Of a DNA stretch of 18,065 nucleotides, positions 7,642 through 13,540 are shown piece after piece; the stretch's first letter is position 1, and each line of letters starts with the position of its first letter. This DNA is from Saprospiraceae bacterium. Its GTDB lineage: Bacteria > Bacteroidota > Bacteroidia > Chitinophagales > Saprospiraceae. The notes below the pieces were generated by a model that worked only from the letters and a program-made list of their open reading frames with translations, was not told the DNA's origin and did not search any database. The position numbers were made by a program, and so were the translations under genes. Location: positions 1-18,065 of the forward strand of contig SLDF01000014.1 of the NCBI GenBank assembly GCA_007125435.1. Direction: 5' to 3'.

Positions 7642-8289
7642 ATGTATCGACCTTTTATCATTGGAATCACCGGAGGTAGTGGATCCGGAAAAACTACCTT
7701 TATAAGACGATTAAGGGACAACTTCAAAGATCGTGAAATCTGCATCATTTCTCAAGATGAATACTACAGACCGCGTGAGCAACAAAAGTCTGATGACATC
7801 GGTATCAAGAATTTTGACCTGCCATTTGCTATAGATCATCAACAATTTGTGCGTGATCTAAAGCGGGTGATTAAAGGTGAGATCGTTAGAAAGGAAGAGT
7901 ATACCTTTAATAATGAAGAAAAAGATGCTGATATCATTGAGTATTATCCCGCTCCCGTCATCATTATAGAAGGACTTTTTGTTTTCTATGATGAGGCCAT
8001 TCGCAATTTAATTGATCTCAAAGTATTCATCTATGCAAAAGAAAACCTGAAGGTGATCAGACGTATTAAGCGAGATCAGCTGGAGAGAAACTACCCACTA
8101 GAGGATGTTCTTTACAGATATGAAAATCATGTGTTGCCCTCATACGAGAATTACATCAAGCCATTCATTCATGAAGCCGATATCGTCATCAATAATAATC
8201 GAAACTTTGAAAGGGGACTAGACATGATCAAAGGATATGTCCAGTATAAAATTGATCAGGCAAAAGTCAAGGTAGGCGAGCAGAATTAA
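7642..8289 (+). CDS. udk: Uridine kinase
   Basis: The enzyme phosphorylates uridine and usually cytidine to UMP and CMP with ATP or GTP in pyrimidine salvage. It opens directly with the P-loop GGSGSGKTT (11-19). DEYYRP (39-44) matches the family's D-x-Y-Y substrate-site motif, PVIIIEGLFVF (105-115) is the Walker B-like strand with a catalytic Glu, and RRIKRDQLERNYPLEDVLYRYENHV (140-164) contains the lid arginines. The family typically has about 205-215 residues; this has 215. The start is supported because the P-loop comes right after it. It heads the run udk-folD-prmA (30-nt gap to folD), divergent from nupC, so uptake and trapping of nucleosides are side by side. Confidence 0.92.
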   Translation: MYRPFIIGITGGSGSGKTTFIRRLRDNFKDREICIISQDEYYRPREQQKSDDIGIKNFDLPFAIDHQQFVRDLKRVIKGEIVRKEEYTFNNEEKDADIIEYYPAPVIIIEGLFVFYDEAIRNLIDLKVFIYAKENLKVIRRIKRDQLERNYPLEDVLYRYENHVLPSYENYIKPFIHEADIVINNNRNFERGLDMIKGYVQYKIDQAKVKVGEQN

Positions 8290-8319
8290 TCTACAAAATA
8301 GAAAAGAATAGAATCATAC

Positions 8320-9204
8320 ATGACATTACTAAACGGAAAGGAATTATCACAGACTATTGCAAGTGAAATCGCAGAAGAAGTTAATCAACTCACTGAAGCA
8401 GGGCACAGACCACCTCATTTGGCGGCTCTGCTCATTGGTGACAATCCGGCAAGTCGATCCTATGTCGGTAATAAGATAAAGCTTTGTGAGAAAGTAGGCT
8501 TTAGATCTACTCTGATTCAAAAGCCTGAGGATATTTCTGAGCTGGAGGTACTGGATATCATCCAGGACTTAAATAATGATGATGAACTAGATGGTTTTAT
8601 TGTACAGCTACCTCTGCCCAGGCATATTGATGCCGATAAAATATTACTGGCTATAGATCCCCAAAAAGACGTTGATGGCTTCCACCCTCAGAATATAGGT
8701 AGGATGACACTGGGACTGCCTTGCTATAAGCCGGCCACGCCATACGGGATATTGATGTTGTTGGAGAGGTATGGCATCGAGACTTCCGGCAAGCATTGTG
8801 TTGTACTTGGACGAAGCCATATTGTCGGCACGCCTATTTCCATTCTATTGAGTAGAAGGGGATATCCGGGAGATGCTACAGTTACTCTGACACACAGCAA
8901 GACAAAAGGGCTTGAAGACATAGTCAGGACCGCAGATATTGTGATAGCAGCATTGGGCATTTCAGAGTTTGTTAAGAAAGACTGGATAAAACCCGGAGCA
9001 TGCATCATCGACGTAGGTATAAACAAGAAGGATGACCCATCAAAAAAAAGAGGGTATAGATTGGTGGGTGACGTTGACTTCGAAGGGGTGTCACAGGTAG
9101 CGGGGGCCATTACTCCAGTACCGGGCGGCGTTGGTCCTATGACAGTAATGGCATTAATTGTGAATACACTACAAGCCTTTAAAATATCAAAAACAAACAC
9201 TTAA
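8320..9204 (+). CDS. folD: Bifunctional methylenetetrahydrofolate dehydrogenase/cyclohydrolase
   Basis: FolD interconverts 5,10-methylene-, 5,10-methenyl- and 10-formyl-tetrahydrofolate with NADP, feeding purine and formyl-methionine synthesis. The catalytic Y48 and K52 lie in SYVGNKIKLCEKVG (47-60). QLPLP (96-100) and KDVDGFHPQNIG (116-127) are active-site signatures. The nucleotide-binding part carries GRSHIVGTP (164-172), and the C-terminal signature TPVPGGVGPMT runs 265-275. At 294 residues it is full length. Its stop codon TAA directly abuts the prmA ATG with no spacer, so the two are very likely translationally coupled. An A-rich leader without a Shine-Dalgarno precedes it. Confidence 0.96.
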   Translation: MTLLNGKELSQTIASEIAEEVNQLTEAGHRPPHLAALLIGDNPASRSYVGNKIKLCEKVGFRSTLIQKPEDISELEVLDIIQDLNNDDELDGFIVQLPLPRHIDADKILLAIDPQKDVDGFHPQNIGRMTLGLPCYKPATPYGILMLLERYGIETSGKHCVVLGRSHIVGTPISILLSRRGYPGDATVTLTHSKTKGLEDIVRTADIVIAALGISEFVKKDWIKPGACIIDVGINKKDDPSKKRGYRLVGDVDFEGVSQVAGAITPVPGGVGPMTVMALIVNTLQAFKISKTNT

Positions 9205-10053
9205 ATGGAGCCTTATCATCAGATTGACTTGTCCAGTGATTCTGAAGAAAACAATGAAATTATCATTGCTCTACTTAGCACGCTTCCCTTCGAGTCATTT
9301 TCTGAGTCTGAGGGCAAGATTGTCAGTGCTTTTATCCCAAGTAGTAAGTGGTCAGAAGAACTGAAAGCAAACCTGGAAGATGTATTAAATGGTGTCAGCA
9401 GTGTTTTACAGATTAAAACTCTGGATAGCATCAACTGGAATACGGCATGGGAGTCTCGGTTTGAACCCGTAGAGATAGATACTTTAGCAAGGATAAGAGC
9501 TGTTTTTCATCCAACACAGCCCGGCTTTAAATATGATATACTTATCCAGCCAAGGATGGCCTTTGGTACAGGGCATCATGCTACCACTTATATGATGATA
9601 AAGCTCATGGACAGGCTGGAGCTAGAGGGAAAGGCAGTCTTCGATTTTGGATGTGGTACCGGAATCCTGGCCGTCATGGCTTCTCTTATGGGTGCACAAA
9701 AAGTGATAGGCAATGACGTCGACGATTGGGCTATTGAAAACAGTTATGAGAATGCCGAACTCAATCATGTTTCAAATGTAGAATTCTCACTTCAGTCCAT
9801 CACATCATATGTCAAGAGCGGGCTAAAGGTTAACGTGGTGTTGGCCAATATTCAATTGGATGTATTAGATGTATATGCTGAGTCCATAAAGGCACTGTTG
9901 TATGATGATGGGCGAGTGTTATTATCAGGTGTACTGGCTTCATATCGAAAGGAGATAGAGTATATTTACAAGCTTCAGGGTTTTCATCTAATAGCACATC
10001 TCGAACGCGATGGGTGGATATGCCAGATGTACAGTTTGTCAGATCATAGATAA
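9205..10053 (+). CDS. prmA: Ribosomal protein L11 methyltransferase
   Basis: PrmA adds methyl groups to ribosomal protein L11 using S-adenosylmethionine. Residues 1-100 form the small substrate-recognition domain, ending in NWNTAWESRFEPV (78-90), a family hallmark. The methyltransferase domain begins at MAFGTGHHATT (118-128), followed by the SAM-binding DFGCGTGIL (147-155), acidic D171 in GNDVD and the motif LANIQLDVL (213-221). Length 282 is normal. It starts immediately after the folD stop, so translation is probably coupled. The gene is dispensable in E. coli; the linkage to folD likely reflects shared housekeeping expression. No obvious terminator follows; transcription may run into the repeat-rich gap. 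Confidence 0.93.
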   Translation: MEPYHQIDLSSDSEENNEIIIALLSTLPFESFSESEGKIVSAFIPSSKWSEELKANLEDVLNGVSSVLQIKTLDSINWNTAWESRFEPVEIDTLARIRAVFHPTQPGFKYDILIQPRMAFGTGHHATTYMMIKLMDRLELEGKAVFDFGCGTGILAVMASLMGAQKVIGNDVDDWAIENSYENAELNHVSNVEFSLQSITSYVKSGLKVNVVLANIQLDVLDVYAESIKALLYDDGRVLLSGVLASYRKEIEYIYKLQGFHLIAHLERDGWICQMYSLSDHR

Positions 10054-10149
10054 AGCCTTTATGACGCAGATCTGCTCACCATATAGAATTATGATAAGTA
10101 TGTATTCAATTCATTTTGTTTTATGGTTTCTAGCCAGGCTATGCTTGAC

Positions 10150-10310
10150 TTTGGTGGGTGCAGTTTATTAAATCGCTTTGGGCATCACCCTCCTCCTGTC
10201 GTCGTCGGGTCGCTACGTTTCGTGACTCGCTATTCACTCGGTCCTACGGACTCACTCGCTATCGCTCTTGATCACTTCACATCGCTGATGCAAGACCGGT
10301 AAGAACGACA
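10150..10310. repeat. GC-rich hairpin-rich intergenic repeat
   Basis: This block in the 549-bp gene-free gap (10054-10602) is built from short repeats. ACTCGCTAT occurs at 10225-10233 and 10254-10262, ACTCG also at 10236-10240. Tight dyads include GTCC-TAC-GGAC (10241-10251) and ACG-TTT-CGT (10215-10223), the latter extended by GTC and GAC around a bulge. It differs in base make-up from the AT-rich flanks, which suggests a dispersed intergenic repeat rather than gene remains. No significant coding content was seen on either strand. Confidence 0.5.
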
Positions 10311-10405
10311 ATGTGGTATGAACCTGACTTTGACCGGGCTGGGTCAAATAGAGCTCTACATTTATTTTTAAAAACAGCTTTTATTCTCAAATAATGATCA
10401 ATAGA

Positions 10406-10510
10406 CCGGGGCTGATTGCGTCAGGGATATGGAGGGCGGCGGCGGCAGCCGACGGTATAGCGAAGTATGAGCTATACGGAACCCCGGAGGAGCCCGACCC
10501 CCACTTGCCG
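10406..10510. repeat. GC-rich nested inverted-repeat segment
   Basis: CCGGGG (10406-10411) and CCCCGG (10482-10487) are inverted copies. Between them lies a hairpin GTATAGC (10455-10461) with GCTATAC (10471-10477), loop GAAGTATGA. A GGC/GGCGGCGGC run (10435-10446) adds to the GC bias. It lies about 90 bp downstream of the crp-family gene's stop. An open frame of 70 codons crosses it on the minus strand but looks like a compositional artefact. Confidence 0.45.
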
Positions 10511-10602
10511 AAAATCTGCAATGTATACATCTTTATCAGAAAGGTAGAATAAAACCCTATTACAACATAAATGGGGTGGGGGAGACGCCCAAAAATCAAA
10601 AA

Positions 10603-11256
10603 TCAAAAAACATCTTCATAGTCCGCTTCAAGCGTTATGCGGTTGCGGCCGAGTGTTACTGCGCCCTTATTTTCAAGCTGCTTGAGGAGACGGGAAATGA
10701 CCTCGCGCGAAGTACCCAGCTCTCTTGCTATATCGCTATGTGTAATATTGACTTCTTTAGTCTCTAGCTGGCGTGCCTTGATGGCAAGGTAATTCATCAG
10801 CCGCTCATCCATTTTTTTGAATGCTACTTCGTCTATAGACTTGAGAAGTTCTTCGAATCTATTTTGGTAGGTTTTAGAAACAAACTCTTTCCATTGGCGG
10901 AAGTCATTTGTCCATTTTTCATGAAGGTTGACAGGGATTGCAATGATGGTTGTTGGTTCTTCAGCTACGGCTTTGATGGCGCTAGGCTTATAGGCGCTGC
11001 AGCATGTCAATGAAATGGCGCATGTGTCACCGCGATCGAGGTAATAGAGAAATATTTCTTTTCCATCTTCATCAGATCGAATGATCTTTATAGAACCATC
11101 CAGCACCAGGGGGACGGTTTTTATATATTGCCCGGGTTCCATGAGGATGTCTCCCTCTTCAAATGTATGAATCTGCCCCTTAGAGGACAACTCCTCGAGT
11201 AATGTGAGGTCAGAAAGATCGGGAATTGACTTTTTGATGGTTTGGATATCGATCAT
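10603..11256 (-). CDS. Crp/Fnr-family regulator with cysteines in the effector domain
   Basis: The 217 residues have the Crp/Fnr layout: a cyclic-nucleotide-binding-like beta barrel (about 20-115), a long dimerisation helix (about 117-145) and a C-terminal winged helix-turn-helix whose recognition part is THSDIARELGTSREVISRLLKQLE (172-195). In the position where CRP binds cAMP it carries DTCAISLTCCSAYKPS, with C79, C85 and C86, and lacks the CRP arginine-serine pair. It also lacks the four N-terminal cysteines of Fnr, so it is unlikely to be a cAMP or an iron-sulfur oxygen sensor of those types. It is divergent from a sulfide:quinone oxidoreductase gene, and a GTGA-N6-TCAC palindrome lies between them. 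I infer that it controls that gene and may sense sulfide or persulfide through the cysteines. Family assignment is secure; the signal is not. Confidence 0.92.
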   Translation of the reverse strand: MIDIQTIKKSIPDLSDLTLLEELSSKGQIHTFEEGDILMEPGQYIKTVPLVLDGSIKIIRSDEDGKEIFLYYLDRGDTCAISLTCCSAYKPSAIKAVAEEPTTIIAIPVNLHEKWTNDFRQWKEFVSKTYQNRFEELLKSIDEVAFKKMDERLMNYLAIKARQLETKEVNITHSDIARELGTSREVISRLLKQLENKGAVTLGRNRITLEADYEDVF

Positions 11257-11308
11257 GTGAGATAGTTGTGTTGATATGTGTCGTAAATATAAAATATTGA
11301 TTTAATTT

Positions 11309-11323
11309 TTAACCCGAATTATG
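11309..11323 (+). repeat. Copy of the dispersed motif TTAACCCGAATTATG
   Basis: This contains the same 11-mer AACCCGAATTA (11311-11321) as the inverted pair at 3976-4012 and the element end at 5369-5382. It shares TTAA(A)CCCGAATTATGC with the reverse complement of the 4002-4015 copy. It sits in the divergent promoter region between the Crp/Fnr-like regulator and the sulfide:quinone oxidoreductase gene. Confidence 0.55.
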
Positions 11324-11364
11324 CCAATGATGTTTTGACTAATTCTATTCAATGGTGCAAAAAT

Positions 11365-11378
11365 ATGAGCCTGCTCAT
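11365..11378. promoter_or_regulatory. Palindrome ATGAGC-CT-GCTCAT
   Basis: A perfect 6-bp dyad around a 2-bp centre lies 109 bp upstream of the regulator's start codon and 9 bp from the GTGA-N6-TCAC palindrome. It may be a second protein-binding site in the divergent region. Nothing identifies the protein. Confidence 0.35.
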
Positions 11379-11387
11379 CCTCACTAA

Positions 11388-11401
11388 GTGATTTTAGTCA
11401 C
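11388..11401. promoter_or_regulatory. Candidate Crp/Fnr-type operator GTGATTTTAGTCAC
   Basis: GTGA (11388-11391) and TCAC (11398-11401) are separated by 6 bp, the layout of CRP-type sites (TGTGA-N6-TCACA). The centre is at 11394.5. If the -7 box at 11424-11431 is right, transcription starts near 11436 and the site is centred near -41, where class II Crp/Fnr activators bind. The adjacent Crp/Fnr-like gene is the obvious candidate binder. Confidence 0.55.
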
Positions 11402-11423
11402 AAATAATAGAAATGAAAGGGCT

Positions 11424-11431
11424 TACCTTTA
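11424..11431 (+). promoter_or_regulatory. Possible -7 box of the sqr gene (TACCTTTA)
   Basis: TACCTTTA differs from TAnnTTTG at the last base only. No TTG lies 19-21 bp upstream, where the candidate operator's downstream flank sits instead. A poor -33 region with an activator site beside it would suit an activator-dependent promoter. The leader would be about 29 nt. Confidence 0.4.
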
Positions 11432-11464
11432 TGGGAGTTAAAGACCGAATAAAACAGTAAAATA

Positions 11465-12727
11465 ATGAGACACCATAAAATACTAATCATAGGAGGAGGT
11501 ACGGCAGGCATAATGACCGCAGCTCAGCTAAAAAGAAAAGACAGCGAACTTGATATCGCTATATTGGAGCCATCTGAGCATCATTATTATCAGCCAGCAT
11601 GGACATTAGTGGGTGCGGGTACTTACGATTATGATAAAACGGTAAGGAAGCAAGAGCGATATATACCTAATGGCGTCAAATGGATAAAAGATTATGCCAC
11701 AGCTATCAACCCCGACAATAATACTGTAGAGTCCGGTACAAATGGTACCATAGAATATGACTATCTCATAGTCGCTACAGGCATAGTGAATAAACCAGAG
11801 CTACTGAAGGGGTTGCCTGAGGCTATGGATAAGGGTGTGGTATGCAGTAATTACACGGATCCTAAGCATACGTGGGAAGTTCTTAAGAATTTTAAAGGCG
11901 GTCGAGCTGTTTTTACGCAGCCTGCTACGCCTATAAAATGTGGAGGCGCACCACAGAAAATCATGTATATGGCAGAGCATTATTTTCGGAAGCAAGGCAT
12001 ACGGGACAAAACGGATGTAATATTCGCTACTCCCGGCTCAGTCATCTTTGGCGTGAAGGATTTTGCAAAGACATTAAATCATATACTGGTCGAACGGGAT
12101 ATTATATTTAAAAGCTTTTACAAGCCTATCGAGATCGATGGGAAGAACCAAGAGATTGTTTTTGAATACACAAAAGCGGAGGAGTCAGGATGTGCCATTC
12201 AGGCTGATCAACGTTTGGATGAAGAGATTGTAGGCTCATCGACAATAAGGATAAAATTTGATATGCTCCACTTAGCTCCTCCGCAAGGCCCACCGGATTT
12301 TATTAGCTCGTCAAAGTTAGCTTACGAAGAGGGGCCAAGTAAAGGCTGGGTAGAGGTGGATGTAAATTCGCTTCAGCATAAGAGATATCCCAATGTGTTT
12401 TCACTTGGAGATGTTGCTGCATTGCCAACTGCTAAAACCGGCGCAGCAATAAGAAAACAGACTCCAGTTGTTGTTGATAATATTCTCCATATGATCAAGA
12501 CAAACGTTGTGGGGGATTTGTCTTATGAAGGCTACTCCAGCTGTCCACTGGTGACAGGCTATGGATCTATGGTGCTGGCAGAGTTTAAGTATAACAATGT
12601 GCGCGATAGTGATCCGTTGATCTCCAGGATTATAGATACGGCAAAAGAGCAATATAGTATGTGGCTTTTAAAGAAGTATGCTTTGCCATATTTATATTGG
12701 AACTTTATGCTGAAAGGTAGAATGTAA
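11465..12727 (+). CDS. sqr: Sulfide:quinone oxidoreductase, mitochondrial-like (type II)
   Basis: This FAD-dependent membrane-associated enzyme oxidises sulfide and passes electrons to the quinone pool. The N-terminal FAD fold shows GGGTAG (10-15) and a second dinucleotide-fold segment ends in LIVATG (101-106). The two catalytic cysteines are in TPIKCGGAPQKIMY (155-168; C159) and GYSSCPLVTGYGSMVLAEF (356-374; C360), both close to the human SQOR sequence around its active-site cysteines. SLGDVAALPTAKT (313-325) is the FAD-binding end motif. The C-terminus (WLLKKYALPYLYWNFMLKGRM) is hydrophobic and basic and probably lies on the membrane. Length 420 fits. Neighbours typical elsewhere (rhodanese, persulfide dioxygenase) are absent nearby. 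It is divergent from a Crp/Fnr-like regulator, with a likely activator site in between. Confidence 0.93.
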   Translation: MRHHKILIIGGGTAGIMTAAQLKRKDSELDIAILEPSEHHYYQPAWTLVGAGTYDYDKTVRKQERYIPNGVKWIKDYATAINPDNNTVESGTNGTIEYDYLIVATGIVNKPELLKGLPEAMDKGVVCSNYTDPKHTWEVLKNFKGGRAVFTQPATPIKCGGAPQKIMYMAEHYFRKQGIRDKTDVIFATPGSVIFGVKDFAKTLNHILVERDIIFKSFYKPIEIDGKNQEIVFEYTKAEESGCAIQADQRLDEEIVGSSTIRIKFDMLHLAPPQGPPDFISSSKLAYEEGPSKGWVEVDVNSLQHKRYPNVFSLGDVAALPTAKTGAAIRKQTPVVVDNILHMIKTNVVGDLSYEGYSSCPLVTGYGSMVLAEFKYNNVRDSDPLISRIIDTAKEQYSMWLLKKYALPYLYWNFMLKGRM

Positions 12728-12900
12728 GGATAAAGTACATTACAGACATATAAGAAGATCTAGTCCAGTGGTGACTTACTTTACAAATTGTGTCATGGAC
12801 TGAAATTATTTGAAAGAATTTGCTAGATAGTAGTATACAAATGACAATAATAGCACCTATGTTGATATATTATAATAGCTCGCAATATATATCAAGTGTT

Positions 12901-13049
12901 ATTTCAGGGTTAATCATATCTTAATTTATGAAATAATTATTGCGTTTTTATTGTTATTTAAAATAGTAGTTTTATCTTTGTGTCGAATTAAGCACTCAAT
13001 AAGATTCTCTCTGTTCTGATTGTTCTTTTTACTTTTCATTTCAGGGTTA
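12901..13049 (+). repeat. Direct repeat ATTTCAGGGTTA flanking the RRM-gene promoter
   Basis: Identical 12-mers lie at 12901-12912 and 13038-13049, 137 bp apart. One precedes the predicted promoter and the other lies in the predicted 5' leader of the RNA-binding protein gene. The rest of the 381-bp gap 12728-13108 is AT-rich; a weak dyad AGTCCA/TGGACT (12762-12767 and 12796-12801) follows sqr without a T run. Confidence 0.45.
12950..12980 (+). promoter_or_regulatory. Promoter of the RRM RNA-binding protein gene
   Basis: ATTG (12950-12953), 19 bp, then TATCTTTG (12973-12980) match the Bacteroidota consensus, with an exact TAnnTTTG. The predicted start near 12986 gives a leader of about 120 nt, long for this window and very U-rich, with no Shine-Dalgarno before the ATG at 13109. 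Confidence 0.65.
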
Positions 13050-13108
13050 CTTTCGGGTAGCATTTTCAATTTGTATTTTTTTTATTTAATTTTTATAACA
13101 TTCAGAAC

Positions 13109-13408
13109 ATGAATATTTATGTAGGTAATTTAAATTACCAAACCAGCGAAGATGAGTTAGGCAATTTATTTGCTAACTATGGTGACGTTAACTCTGTAAA
13201 AATAATGACAGACAGAGACACTGGGCGTTCAAGAGGATTTGCATTTATCGAAATGGAAAACGACGATGATGCAAAAAATGCGATTGAAGAACTCAATCAG
13301 TCAGAATTCAAGACACGTAATCTAGTTGTCAACGAAGCCAGACCAAGAAACAATGGTGGTGATAGAGGTGGAAGATTTAACAATCGCGGTCCACGTAGAG
13401 ATTATTAA
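13109..13408 (+). CDS. RRM-domain RNA-binding protein
   Basis: A small cytoplasmic protein made of one RNA recognition motif and a short Gly/Arg/Asn tail. RNP2 is IYVGNL (3-8) and RNP1 is RGFAFIEM (42-49), each with the aromatic residues that stack on RNA bases. The tail (about 79-99) reads RPRNNGGDRGGRF and carries several Arg-Gly pairs. In cyanobacteria, proteins of this design are cold-inducible and act as RNA chaperones; Bacteroidota also carry many copies with less-known roles. The long U-rich leader and the neighbouring DEAD-box helicase fit a role in RNA structure remodelling, possibly in the cold. That link is inferred. Length 99 is usual for the family. Confidence 0.93.
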   Translation: MNIYVGNLNYQTSEDELGNLFANYGDVNSVKIMTDRDTGRSRGFAFIEMENDDDAKNAIEELNQSEFKTRNLVVNEARPRNNGGDRGGRFNNRGPRRDY

Positions 13409-13485
13409 GCTATCAAAATAGAGTACAACGGCAATATTAATTATTGTAATGTATTCACTTAATAGACGATAATGATTTTTGGTAT

Positions 13486-13517
13486 GCCTGCAGTCGAATG
13501 AGCTGCAGGCTTTTTTT
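13486..13517 (+). terminator. Intrinsic terminator between the RRM and DEAD-box genes
   Basis: A perfect 8-bp stem (GCCTGCAG at 13486-13493 with CTGCAGGC at 13503-13510), a 9-nt loop and seven T (13511-13517) form a strong terminator. It ends only 23 bp before the helicase ATG at 13541, so the helicase either has a promoter that overlaps it or depends on readthrough. Confidence 0.85.
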
Positions 13518-13540
13518 CTTTTTTGTATTCAGATAATTAG

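Noticed and set aside
8724..9200. 158-codon open frame antisense to folD
   Set aside because: folD is unmistakable on the other strand; the antisense frame has no recognisable content.
10387..10599. 70-codon open frame on the minus strand in the GC-rich segment
   Set aside because: It crosses the nested inverted repeat and its residues (runs of Ala, Ser, Gly) follow base composition; no homology is apparent.
12762..12801. AGTCCA/TGGACT dyad after sqr as a terminator
   Set aside because: The loop is about 28 nt, the stem is only 6 bp and no T run follows, so it does not meet the pattern of an intrinsic terminator.
13432..13446. CAATA-TTAAT-TATTG dyad after the RRM gene
   Set aside because: A 5-bp AT-only dyad is expected by chance in such AT-rich spacer.
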